Shown here: in pieces, positions 32,166 to 43,127 of the stretch
How the letters are laid out: the number at the start of each line of letters is the position of its first letter
How positions within the stretch are numbered: the first letter of the stretch is position 1
From: Euglena gracilis
Lineage: Eukaryota; Euglenida; Euglenophyceae; Euglenales
Length of the DNA: 64,000 nt
Assembly: GCA_039621445.1 (NCBI GenBank)
Contig: CP154954.1
Coordinates: 13,448,716 to 13,512,715 of the forward strand
Reading direction: 5' to 3'
Made by a program: the position numbers and the translations under genes
Notes under the pieces: model-generated
The model's database searches: none
What the model saw: the letters and a program-made list of their open reading frames with translations, nothing else
Told to the model about the DNA's origin: nothing

Positions 32166-33289
32166 TGCGAAGCCTGTTTTTCCCTATCGATTGGTATGCG
32201 CGGTTTGGGCCAACTCCGCTGGGCCCGAGATATGGTCGTTTTGTGGTTTTGGGCCAGTTTTGCCAGTTTTGCCCATTTCAGGTCTATTCGGGCCAGAAAC
32301 TGTAAATTGGCCATATCTCGGGCTAGACATCTGATTCAATCGAGGCTGATGCAATTCTGCCTGCCGTTATTTGACGGTGATCCTCTGGTGGGACAGCCAA
32401 ATCAGTTTTGAAATGGACAGCGAGCGAAACTATGAAAACACAGGTATTTCGGCGGTTACAAATGTGGGGGTATTTTCCATGAAGCATTGGAAACAGTGGA
32501 AACAGTTGAAACAGAGATGCTTTGGTCCAAACAACAGAATTTTCATTCACCCCCCCCCCCCCGGGCTTGGTGCTGGACGTGGCGGCTTCTTTCCCATTCC
32601 TATATTCCTGAAGGGAATATTGGCCCTGGTTTGGTGAGGAGGGCTGTGGTGTCGATGTGAATGGGGTTCATAAGTTATGGCTTGATGTGTTTGAAAGAGT
32701 TCACAGATGGATCCCCGTTTGTTTTATTAAGGGAATCCTCACAACATACTTTCCTAGATTTCATCTCCATTCATTCCTAATGGTGCAATGGTGTGTCTCC
32801 TCGGAGGCTTTCGCAGCACGTTGCCGACTCTCCACAGCCCGATTCTCCCATCTGAGATGTTGAGATGTGAGGCCAGCGTAGAACATGTGGACCAGAGTTT
32901 GATATCAGTGACATAAGTAGAGAGTCCCGGCTTCAGGTGGGGGGCAGCCACCCCATACCATTTTTTGATGTATTTCTGACCCCACATCATTGATTCACTT
33001 AAGACTCGTGTGACCCACTCCCCGGGGGGATTTCCAGAATTGGTGGGTGGGTTGGAACCGCTGGACCCACCCCCCCTCCGGGTGCACCATCGGGTGTGTG
33101 GGGCATATAGATCCACTTGTGACCCCTTTGGGGGAACTTTTCCCAGGCCAAGCTCACACACTTTTTTTTCTCTCGAAGAAACCCGCCCCCCCCCCCCCCC
33201 ACGACCCCCCCCCCCCCCCCGGGAGTCAATCCACCCACCCACCACCCACCCACCCAAAACCCACCCGAAATATCTGGGATGGTCTCTTC

Positions 33290-33530
33290 CATGTGACTGA
33301 CTGATTATTGGCCCCCCCCCCTCCGAGGTGGGTTTCGGCCAGGACTGGCCAACAGCGCCCCCCCCCCCCGGCGTCTTTCGGATTTCATTTGACTACGGCC
33401 CAAAGACTATTGATTTTGAGCCATTTTGGCTAACAGTGGAGGACCCTTCCCCCTGGTCGGCGTCGGAAGTGAGCGACTGGTTTTCGAAAGTGAGTTTTTT
33501 TTTGAAAGTGGAAAGTGACCATATGGTATT
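33290..33530. repeat. GTGACTGACTGA repeat family R4, copy 2
   Basis: Same flanking words as 30655-30940 (GTGACTGACT, TTTCGGCCAGGACTGGCC, GCGACTGGTTTTCGAAAGTG). Confidence 0.4.
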
Positions 33531-34299
33531 CCCCCTGACCGAGGGGGAGGGGCGACTCCCCCCACCTGCCTCACATCAAACCCTCATGCCGACCCTTTGG
33601 GCCACCGGGCCCCAGCAGGCCTCCCGGGTCGACCCGGGGCAAGGCCTGCCGGGAAAAGGGGCAGCATCTCCCGTCGTGACTCTTGGCTGCCACCCCGCCT
33701 GGCCGTCAAGAGTTGTCGTGCGCCGGACCACAACGCAAGCATGCCTGCCGGGGTTGATTGTTCCTGAGAGTCATTTCCCAACACCGAGTCATTTAGGGTG
33801 AAGTAAAATGTAAATGTCCCTTGCTCGAATCAGGGACGTCACATTGTATTATTTTTTTTGAAATTGCTTTGCACGATTTCGTTTTTGTTTCAGTTTTCTG
33901 CGAAGTTAATAAAAATATATGTGCACCTCAAATGTTTCCTCCTGATTGTGGTGCACCCATGGTGCAGCATGGTGCAAACAACCCGGTGTCATTTACCGTG
34001 GTTTGTTTTGCATTTCAAGCAGTGCCGATGGTGTGTTCATGGTAATACGGTTATTGGTGCTCAAGGGTTATAAGTTCAGGCTTAGTGTGCAACCAGAAGG
34101 GGTCCAAAAAATGCTGACCTTGCTGCAAGCGAAGTATATAAGGTACTTTGAGAATTTTTATGATTTTTTTTTGAAATCCAAAAGTTATCACTCGAATTCT
34201 GTCACTTTTTATTCCCTCCTTTTTTCTGTGACTTTTGGCACATTTTGGTTGTTTCTTCATCATTTTCCCCTTTGGGGAGCCCGGGGGAGGGATAAAAAA

Positions 34300-34460
34300 C
34301 AACGGGGAAATATAATATTATATATTATGTGTGATATATATTATCATGTATATATAGTATATTTCCATTATATATATCATATATATATGTATATATCATA
34401 TATATATATATATATATTATAAATATTAACCAAATAATATATATAAAATTACCATTAATA
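34300..34460. repeat. (TA)n-rich microsatellite
   Basis: Interrupted TATATA tracts with ATCATATA words; strongly AT-rich compared with the window. Confidence 0.9.
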
Positions 34461-35069
34461 TAAATGGGGGTTTAAACCCGTTTGTTCTGGATGGTGGGGC
34501 TGGGACAAGAAAACAAGGATGTTTCCATGGTGTTATGTCTTGCACGAAAGAGCGGAGGGAAAGGTTTTCCAATTTGCATTGGTGTCCGCATCCAGTTGCC
34601 CGAGGTGAGCACCGCAGCTGTAAGTTCATCAACACCCGCTGCCCCGTGTTCCGGTTTAATCTCAGATTCGACAACACTTCCGGACCTTTTCCTGTCCCCC
34701 TCCCCCTCCAAAAGGTGCGGGCAAGCACCTTTGTTGTCCCCAAAAGTCTCTCCTCCCTCCCACAGCCCCAAGTTGCTGCTCATATCGTCAGTATGGCCGT
34801 GATGCTTGCACAGCAACAGCTGTGCAGTTTTGTGTTCGGTGTTGACCATTTTTTGAGGTCCGAAAAGTCAAGTCAAGAAAATGGTCAAAAAAGGAATCAA
34901 ATCAAAGAAATTCGGTCATCAAGAAAAATGCTTCTTCTTCTCTTCCCGGTGCCAATTTTCGCTTCGGGCACCTCGGGCCCGCTGCGGGCTCCACATTTTG
35001 CCCGGGCTCGCCAGCGGTTTGTTGTGCGGATTGTGACCTGCTGGCAAACAGAAAAAGGGAGGAAGGGAC
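34461..35069. other. Unrecognised DNA left of DIRS copy 1
   Basis: No homopolymers from 34500 to 34800 and open frames on both strands. A degenerate extra copy of the DIRS end (GGGCTCCACATTTTGCCCGG at 34986) suggests an older element end beneath the present one. Confidence 0.35.
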
Positions 35070-35195
35070 CCCTCGGGCTCCGCACTTTGCCCTTGTGAGG
35101 CCATGCCTTGCTCACCGGCGGTGTTGTGTGGATTGTTCTGGTGCGCTTGGTAAGGAGGTCCCGCTTAGTGCCTTTTTTCGCCGGAGTTGGCTGAT
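35070..35195. repeat. DIRS copy 1 left inverted terminal repeat
   Basis: Words in order: GGGCTCCGCACTTTGCCC, CCATGCCTTGCTCACCGGCG, TGGTGCGCTTGG, GGAGGTCCCGCTTAGTGCC. The reverse complement of the last three lies at 39465-39552. Confidence 0.8.
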
Positions 35196-35346
35196 TCCTA
35201 ATTTGCCCTTCGAAACCCAGAAGACAGGAACTCACCCATTGAGAAAAGAAGAAGACAATCAATCCATTCAAATTATCAAGAAATTCACGCTCGCGCAGAA
35301 CTTCAAATCAAAAGTTGTTGAATTTTTCGAGAGAATTCAATGAAAG

Positions 35347-36335
35347 ATGCAACTTCAAAGAAGCACAGCCCTGGAGTACTTCAAGAGGGAGCAGCAGCAG
35401 CTGCTGGACAACCTGAAGGCGCGGGTCAACTGTGGCGAACCGTGGCTGCCCCTTCCCCAAAAGAAATTTCCCCCACAGAAATTTCCAGGACTCAAACCCT
35501 CCAAAGTGATGGCCACGGACCCTGGCAGACAGTGGTCGGAAGACCCTGAAAGGGGAAGAAAAAACAACCAGCAGGCCACTACGGCCATTGGGGCCAGGGC
35601 CATTGGGGCCAACATTCTGCCAGTTACACCAATACCTTGTTCAAGCTGGGCCATGGCGGCCACAATAGCAAGCTTGGCCATGGCGGCCACAATAGCAAGC
35701 TGGGCCATGGCGGCCAAAACAGCAATGGCCATGGCGGCCGATGGAACAAAGGCCAGGGTGGCCAACAATACCAAGGCCAGGGTGGCCAATTCCACAAACA
35801 GAGGCCCAGTGGCAGGGCCAGGACAGGTCAACAACACCCCCCCCCCAATCATTTCTTCGTCTCAAACCCCATCAGGGGTACAGGATGGGCCCCCAGTGGT
35901 CCCCCAAGATTTTCAATGGGCATGGCACCCAACATCCAAAAGAAGTTAATGGGGACTATCAAAATTTTAAGAGTGGAGCCAACATCAAGAGGGCCAGGGG
36001 GCCAGATTTATCATCAACAACATCAACAATTTCAAGGCCTCTGGGGCCATCAATTATCAGAAGGGGAAAAACCCCAGAAGCTAACAGGCTGTCCCCCAGC
36101 AGGGGGTTTCAATGTACGGTGGCAGCCCCAGGAGGATGCCCCCAAACGGGCAGTGGAGGACAAGGGGGCAACCCCCCCTCAACATTCTCTGTCAATGCAC
36201 ATGGCAGGGGCAAACCTAAACAAGGGGGAGACCCAAAAAGGGGCCCCTATGGTATGTCAATCGACAACACCAATGACATAGTGGAGGATCAGAGAACCTG
36301 TGAGAAGAGCATGCCCCCCCCCCCCAGCCACCTTT
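35347..36335 (+). pseudogene. DIRS copy 1 gag-like ORF
   Basis: Starts at an ATG also kept in copy 2 (MQLQRSTALEYFKREQQQLL). After about 75 codons the frame shifts to a Gly/His/Gln-rich stretch of imperfect KLGHGGHNS repeats (about 35570-35800), then a less ordered tail. Such low-complexity, probably RNA-binding proteins occupy the Gag position of DIRS elements. The same shift is needed in copies 2 and 4, where the Gly-rich frame also reads RGHGGQF-like words. Confidence 0.6.
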
Positions 36336-36399
36336 AGAGAATGCTCAATCCCCAGGGGCACCAGGGGTGCAATGTCAAACACCTCCCACCCAGCACCCA

Positions 36400-38370
36400 G
36401 AAAATCAGCTAGTTGGGAAAATACATTCCATGGAGGAGAAATGGGGAGACACCCCGCTGTACCAGAGACTTCAAAAAAAGACTAAAATGGTGGACAAAAA
36501 ATGCCCCCCCAGCAACATGTCAATTGATAAAAAAGAATGGAATTCAACCACCCTGGGTGAATCCCCCAAAATTGTCCACCCACCCAAAACCCAGGGCCAA
36601 CCTGGACATGAACCAGGCAGAAAAAATTCTGCTGGATTACGAAAAAACTGGGTCAGTGAAACGAGTTTGGGATTCAGAAACCCAATATTTGATCCCATGG
36701 TTTTTAATTTCAAAACCAGAAGGGGGAACAACCAAATGGAGAATCATCAGCGACTGCAGAGAAAAAAAAAGCAGTTTCAAGTAAAACCTTTCAAGCTGGA
36801 TCATATTTGGAAAAAGGCCACTGGGCAGCAAAAATAGACCGAAAGGATGCCTGTTTTCATATTCCAGTAAGTCCAAGCCTCAGGCAATTTTTAAGGCATC
36901 AGGTAGGTGGGCAGACCTGGGAATTTCAAACAGACTGCTTTGGGCTAAATGTAATGCCCCAAATTTTCATGTCAGTAATGAAAACATTCGAAAAACTGTA
37001 GAGAAAAAGGGGCATCCAGGTGTTTATTTACCTGGACGACATTTTGCTGGTGGCCCCCACCCAAAACAATTTACAAAGTCACCTGAAAACAGCTGTCAAA
37101 GATTTGCTGGATTCTGGGTTCAAAATCAACGTGGACAAGTCTACCCTGCAGCCCACCCAAGTGGTAACCCATCTGGTTTTTCAACTGAACTTCCAGGAAG
37201 AAAAAATACAGGTCCCCCCCCCCCAGAAAGTCAGAACCATAAAAAAGGAGCTGGGAAAAATTGTGAAAAAAGATTCCATGTCAAAAAGGCAATTGGCTGC
37301 CATTTTGAGCCAAATAAGATGCAACCTAATGGCCCTGCCCTTTTTAAGGGCTTTTACGGACACCCTGGCAATTTTTTTGGTGGCAAAGTCCACAGCCCCC
37401 TGGGACTCAAAACACCCCATTTCCCAGGAAATTAAAAGCCCAATTAAGAAAAATAAAAATTCTGCTGGACACCTGGGGGGCAGACCCTTCCCACAAAATG
37501 CAACCAGAGTGTTGCACTCAGACAGCAGCACCCATGCCCTGGGGGGGGGGGGCTAGACATCCACACAGCAGAAACTGTGCAGGAATTTTGGAGAAAAAAC
37601 TCCATTTTGCACATGAATGTAAAGGAGCTCAGTGTAGCAGTCAGCACTGTGAAAAGTTTGAGCAAACCTGGGGAAACCGTTTCCTTGTCAGTGGACAACC
37701 AGGTAATTTACTTTTACCTAACAAAAGGTGGGGGCAGAAAGGACCCCTTCAACAAAATCATGAGACCATTTTTCAAGTGGCGCATTGAGCATCAAGTAAA
37801 CCTCCAAGTCAACTGGGTACCTTCAAAAGAATGCCTAGCAGACCCCATCAGCAGATGGGAAATGGACAGGAGGTATTATTCTTCAGAACCCCAACTTTTT
37901 CAATGGCTCAAACAACAGTTCAAAATTTTCAAAAGTCTGGAAACAGATTTATTTGCCTCCCCAGGCAACAAAAAACTGCCAAATTTTGTGGCCAGGTGGC
38001 CCCACTGGGATGCCACAGCAGTAAATACATTACAATGTGCACTGGACAACATGGGGGATCTTTATGCAAGCCTCCCCTGGTCAATAATTCAACAATTTCT
38101 ACCCAGGTTGAAAATGTTTCCCCAAACCAAAGTTTTGATGGTCACCCCCTACTGGGATCCAGCCACCTGGTGGGCACAATTAATAAAAATGAAAGTTCCA
38201 GGGACCCCCCGCCTGAAAATCACCCCCTACAGGGGCATGTTCACCAACTGCAGGGGGGAGCAAATGCCACCCCCCAGGTGGCCCCTGGTTTGCATGATTT
38301 GCTCCGGAAAATTTTGGAGGGGAAACAAATTCAGGTTGAGACCATTATCGATTTTCTGGGGATAAACCCC
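36400..38370 (+). pseudogene. DIRS copy 1 RT-RNase H-Dam-like polyprotein
   Basis: The RT reads IPWFLISKPEGGTTKWRII, KIDRKDACFHIPVSP, CFGLNVMPQIFMSVMKTFEK, then FIYLDDILLVAP with the catalytic YLDD intact. RNase H begins near LHSDSSTHALGG and includes NWVPSKECLADPISR. A Dam-like domain follows (DLFASPGNKKLPNF, then LYASLPWS and VLMVTPYWDPATWW). Defects are frameshifts near 36780 and 37550 and a TAG at 36999 just before YLDD. The Dam-like motif is LPW rather than the PPW/PPY expected of an active adenine methyltransferase. Confidence 0.85.
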
Positions 38371-38389
38371 AGCTTAAAACGTTATCAGA

Positions 38390-39508
38390 GTGCTTGTGCA
38401 CTTCTGTGGGTTATTTTGGAACTCACGGGCGTGCCCCCCCCCCTCTGAAGCCACCACAGACCAAGTGGCTGACGCTTTAATACAATTATTCCAATTTTCC
38501 AAGGCCCAAGCCCGTAATGCCTACAGTGCTATGCTTTTGATTCCTGGGTTTGGTGGGCTGAGATTCCACACTCTGTTAACCCCCTGCAAGAGGCTTTTGA
38601 ACCAAAACCTGGAGAAGTATGGGGCATTTTGGGACCCCCTCCAAATCCTCCTGGGGCTGGCAAAGGCGCCCATGCCCACTGATATTTGTACATTGTGTAC
38701 ACAACTGATTTTTTGCTCACGAATCCTCTGTTTATACCGATCCTCAGACTTATCGCAAGTCAAACGAACCACCAGTGTGTTGGGTAGGGCACCCTACATC
38801 ACGATTAAGCGTAAAGGACAGAAATTCCATAAGTGGGAAAGGGTTGTGTCCATTCCCTAGTGTCCCCAAATAATCCCATTTCACTTGATGATGTGCTATG
38901 TGGCTGCTACATGTTCAGTCGTCAGACCTGAGGGCCCCCTTCTGATTTCATTAAAACCCCCCTTCAGGGCCATAAGTGCAGACACCATTGCTTCCATCAC
39001 AGAAGACTTTTTGGCCAAACATAGTGTAACCCCCCAGGTGTGGGGGCCCACAACAACAGGGGGGCAGGGGTTGGTTTACTCAAAAACTTGGGCCTTTCTG
39101 CCCAAGCAAGTTTTTGAAATTGGTCAGTTGAGGGAGGTGGAGGCTTTTACAGCCCACTATCAACGACTTGGTGCCCAAGGTGCCCTGGAAAATGCCCTGG
39201 CCCACCGAATTTCAGTGCACAATCTGGCCTCACAAGGGCAAAGTGCGGAGCCCGACGTGTCTCGTACTCCCTCGAGGAAAACAGACAAGGGAGGAAGGGA
39301 CACCGAGGGCGAAACACAAAGACCTTGTGAGCCCGACCCCCCCACCCGTAAAAGAAAATTTGTGTTCAAAAGCCCTCGGTCAGAGAGTGGGGGCCAGGGG
39401 GGGGAGAGGGGGGGGACACCCCCCAGGGGCAAGAAGCCACGTCGCACAGTCGGAGCAGCATCGTCAGCCAACTCCGGCGAGGCAGCACTAAGCGGGACCT
39501 CCTAACCA
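38390..39508 (+). pseudogene. DIRS copy 1 tyrosine recombinase, degenerate
   Basis: Reads NAYSAMLLIPGFGGLRFHTL, then CLYRSSDLSQVKRTTSVLG with the first catalytic Arg, and LLISLKPPFRAISADTIAS. At the second box the expected H-x-x-R is WGPTTTGG, so the His and Arg are lost; copy 3 keeps AHSTR. After about 38860 the frame shifts. The tail is Arg/Ser/Gly-rich with a basic patch (KKPRR). Confidence 0.8.
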
Positions 39509-39681
39509 AGCGCACCAGAACAAACGAAACAACACCGCCGGCGAGCAAGGCATGGTCTCACAAGGTCTTTGTGCTTCTCCCTCGGTGTCCCTTCCTCCCT
39601 TGTCGGTTTTCCTCGAGGGAGTACGAGACACCGACGGCGAAGCACAACACCTCGGGCTCCGCACTTTGCCCTTGTGAGGCC
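39228..39681. repeat. DIRS internal complementary region and copy 1/copy 2 junction
   Basis: 39228-39335 and 39555-39681 are reverse complements with about 5% mismatch (for example CTCGTACTCCCTCGAGG against CCTCGAGGGAGTACGAG). Between them lies the right ITR of copy 1. The second arm runs straight into the left ITR of copy 2, so the two elements share or abut this end. Confidence 0.75.
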
Positions 39682-39933
39682 ATGCCTTGCTCACCGGCGG
39701 TGTTGTTTGGATTGTTTTGCTGCGTTGGGTTAGGAGGTCCCGCCCAGTGCCTTTTTTCGCCGGAGTTGGGTGATTCTTAATTTTCCCTTCGACACCCAGA
39801 AGAAAGGAAGGCCAAATACCTTATCAATTGGAGGAAGAAGAAGTCAATCAAACAATTCAAGTTATCCTGGAAAAGACGCTGGTGCAGAACCTCAACGCAG
39901 AAATTGTTGAAGCATATGAAATATTTCAATAAA

Positions 39934-40880
39934 AGATGCAATTTCCAAGACGAACAGCGCTGGAGAATTTCAAGAGGGAGCAGCAGACAACTTGACAACC
40001 TGACAACCGGACAACCTGACGGCGCGGATCGACTGTGGCCAACCGTGGCTGCCCCTTCCACAAAAGAAAATTCCCCAAAAGAACTTCCACCCCCCACCCC
40101 CCAAAGTGATGGCAACAGACCCTGGCAGACAGTTGGCAGAAGACCCCGCAAGGGGCAGAAGCAACAATCAGCAGGCCGCTACGGCCATTGCAACCAGGGG
40201 CATGGGGGCCAACATTCCACAACACAATGCACATCAAAGCGGGGCTATGGCAGCCAGAACCGCACAGGCCATGAAGGCAACAAAGGCCATGGCGGCACAA
40301 AACGGCCATGAAGGCGTCTGCATTTACAAATGTTGCTGGAACAAAGGCCAAGGTGGCCACCAGCACCAAGACCCCACAGCACGTGGCAGGGGCAGCAAGG
40401 TCTTACACAACATCCCCACCATTTCTCAATCACACCACCCCTCAGGGGTCAGGGTGGGGGACCCAAGAACCCCTCAAGATTTCAAATGGGCATGGCAACC
40501 CAGAAACAAATCAGGCCATTGGGGCCTTTCAATTTATCATCAAGGACATTGTGGCCAGAAATATCGACAAGAAGATCAACAATCACAACAAGACCACAGG
40601 AGGGGTCCCTCACAGGCCCCTCAGAAGCTAAGGGACAGCCCTGCAAGGGCTTTAAATTTAAATTGGCAGCCCCCTGTCCAGCCCCAGAAGGAATATTTCC
40701 CCCCCAACAGCCAGCAAGGAGGAACAGGAAGGGGGAGGCTCCCCACCAGCATTTATTCCAATTCAATCAACAAGGGGGGACCCACAGAGGCCCCCTATGG
40801 TACGGCTACCAACCACATCAAAATCAAGAAGGCCAGATAGGCAAAGCAGGGGCAAGTCCTATGGTATGGAAACCAACAAC
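39934..40880 (+). pseudogene. DIRS copy 2 gag-like region
   Basis: Begins MQFPRRTALENFKREQQ at the conserved ATG, soon hits stops, and continues in another frame as a Gly/His-rich segment (NQGHGGQHSTTQC, then NKGQGGHQHQDPTARGRG). Broken by several shifts. Confidence 0.5.
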
Positions 40881-40999
40881 AAGATCCTCCAGAGAGAGTG
40901 TCAGCAGAGAGGGAGAGGGTGCATGCACATCCCCCCAGGAACACTTTCTTTTTCCGAGGGCTCAAGCCCTAGGGGCTCTAGGGGCTGTGAAATGTCCAA

Positions 41000-42584
41000 C
41001 ACCCCCCACCCAGCACCCAGAAAAATATCTAGTTGGGAAAATACATTCCATGGAGGAAAAATGGGGAGACACCACCCTGTACCAGAGACGTCAAAAAAGT
41101 CTAAAATGGTGGACAAAAAATGCACTCGCAGCAACATGTCAATTGATAAAAAAAATGGAATTCAACCCCCCTGGGTAAATCCCCCCAAATTGTCCACCCA
41201 CCCAAAACCCAGATCCAGCTTGGACCTGAACCAGGCCGAAAACATTCTGCTGGATTACGAAAAAACTGGGTCAGTGAAACGAGTTTGGGATTCAGAAACC
41301 CAGCATTTGATCCCATGGTTTTTAATTTCAAAACCAGAAGGGGGAACAACCAAATGGAAAATCATCAGCAACTGCAGAGAAATAAACAAGCAGTTTCAGG
41401 TAAAACCTTTCAAGCTGCATCATATCTAACACATTTTTCAAGTTTTGGAAAAGGCCACTGGGCAGCAAAAATAGACCGAAAGGATGCCTGTTTTCATATT
41501 CCAGTAAGTCCAGGCCTCAGGCAATTTTTAAGGCATCAGGTAAGGGGGCAGATCTGGGAATTTCAAACAGGCTGCTTTGGGCTAAATGTAATGCCCCAAA
41601 TTTTCATGTCAGTAATGAAAACATTCGAAAAGGTGTTGAGAAAAAGGAGCATCCAGGTGTTTATTTACCTGGACGACATTTTGCTGGTGGCCCCCACACG
41701 AATTGTTTGCAAAATAACCTGAACACAGTTGTCAAAGATTTTCTGAATTTAGGGTTCAAAACCAATCTGAAAAAGTCCACCCTGCAGCCCAACCAAGTGG
41801 TAACCCATCTAGGTTTTCAACTAAACTTCCAGGAAGGAAAGTTAAAGGTACCCTCCAGAAAGTCAAAACCATAAAAAAGGAGCTGGAAAAAGTTGTGAAA
41901 AAAGCTTACATGTCAGAAAGGCAGTTGGCTAACATTTTGTGTCAAATAAGATGCAACATAATGGCCCTGCCCTTTTTAATGGCTTTTACAGACACCCTGG
42001 CAGTTTTTTGGTGGCAAAGTCCACAGCCACCTGAGACTCAAAACACCCCATTTCCCAGGAAATCAAGTCCCAATTAAGGGAAATAATAATTTTACTGGAC
42101 ACCTGGGGGGCGGACCTTTCCCCCAAAGTGAAACCAGAGAGTTGCACTCAGACAGCATCACCCATACCTGGGAGGGGGGGCTGTACAGCATCACAGGAGA
42201 AATTGTGCAGGAAATTTGGAGGAAAGAACTCCATTTTGCACATGAATGTAAAGGAGCTAAGTGTAGCAATCAGCACTGTGAAAAGTTTGAGCAAACCTGG
42301 GGCAACAGTTTCTTTGTCAGAGAACAACCAGGTCATTCACTATTACCTGACAAAATGGGCGGGCAGAAAAGACCCCTTCAACAAAAAGCTAAGACCATTT
42401 TTCCAATGGTGCATCGCAAAAACAGGTAAACCTCCAAGTCAGCTGCGTTCCTTCAAAAGAATGCCTAGCAGACCCCATCAGCAGATGGGAAATGGACAGG
42501 AGGGATTACTCCCTGGACCCCCAGCTTTTTCACTGGCTAAGACAGCATTTCCAGAATTTCAATCACTTGCAAACAGATTTATTT
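41000..42584 (+). pseudogene. DIRS copy 2 RT-RNase H, truncated
   Basis: RT words as in copy 1 with an intact FIYLDDILLVAP; the frame breaks near 41430, 41710 and 41870. RNase H begins at LHSDSITHTW, with a shift at about 42180. Ends in the Dam-like domain at 42584. Confidence 0.8.
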
Positions 42585-42619
42585 CCCCTAGACCAGTCAT
42601 TTCCATTGTTTCCTTTCGC

Positions 42620-42808
42620 TCAAGAATTATTTCCTTTGCCCTTTCCTTTTCCTTTGCCTTTGCCACCACCAGACCGTGAATCAAAATTCTGTTGATTTGA
42701 GTGCCACCACTGATTTCCCTGAAAATTGGCATTGGCATTGCAATTCCACCCAGAATCGTTTCTCCATCCCCCCCCCCATTGCCAAATTAAGATTGTTGAA
42801 TATTTCAA
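42620..42808 (-). other. Gly/Lys/Asn-rich frame at the DIRS-Ty3 junction
   Basis: On the minus strand the 180 b between DIRS copy 2 and the Ty3 methyltransferase domain read as an Asn/Trp/Gly-rich segment followed by (GK)5. This looks like the basic, low-complexity part of a retroelement Gag. It may be a separate fragment in opposite orientation, or simply the C/T-rich plus strand read backwards. Confidence 0.3.
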
Positions 42809-43127
42809 GCCAAAATTGTGGTGGATTGAAAATCCCCGTCATGGGCTTTTGCAGAAAAGACCCTGTGTTCAAAATCTGACTTTTGTCGATGTTGATTATT
42901 GTCAATTTTCAGTTTGGGGATATCAAAAACCCACCCGAATCTGGGGGAGCGAAAATCTGAGCAAGCTACAAAACAAACTTTGTGATGGCCAGACCTGCCT
43001 GAATTTGATTCCTGGGGGGAGGAGTCACCGAGAAAAGTTGGGAGGATATGGAATGACAGTTGACACCCAGAAAAAATGGAGGATGCCCAAACAACTGGTG
43101 GAGTATTTGTTAACCGTGTTGGAATGA
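42767..43127 (+). pseudogene. C5-cytosine-methyltransferase-like domain fragment
   Basis: Reads IVEYFKPKLWWIENPRHGLL, then FVDVDYCQFSVWGYQKPTRI and W, then CDGQTC, a His and LGG. The ENP box and the later DYC...YQKPTRIW box resemble motifs VI and VIII of the C5-methyltransferase-like enzymes carried by some retroelements and large DNA viruses. The half with the SAM site and the catalytic Pro-Cys is missing, cut off at the left breakpoint. The frame runs without a shift into the next domain apart from TGA at 43125-43127, so both belonged to one polyprotein. Confidence 0.6.

Larger units (their letters stand above)
35070..39633 (+). mobile_element. DIRS-type tyrosine-recombinase retroelement, copy 1
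   Basis: Complete in layout but inactivated. Inverted terminal repeats are at 35070-35195 (left) and 39465-39552 (right). Inside are a Gly-rich gag-like region, RT, RNase H, a Dam-like domain and a tyrosine recombinase. A further inverted pair (39228-39335 against 39555-39681) is the internal complementary region by which DIRS elements are thought to circularise. Frameshifts and stops occur in every region. Unlike LTR elements, DIRS elements integrate through the recombinase and make no target duplication. Confidence 0.85.
39640..42584 (+). mobile_element. DIRS element copy 2, 3'-truncated
   Basis: The left ITR (39645-39780) is followed by gag-like and RT/RNase H sequence, colinear with copy 1. 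It stops abruptly at 42584 inside the Dam-like domain (after NRFI-like codons), where unrelated DNA begins. Much closer in sequence to copy 3 than to copy 1. Confidence 0.85.

Noticed and set aside
36471-36731. Minus-strand frames opposite the DIRS RT
   Set aside because: Antisense shadows of the RT; the same frames recur in copies 2 and 3 only because the RT is repeated.
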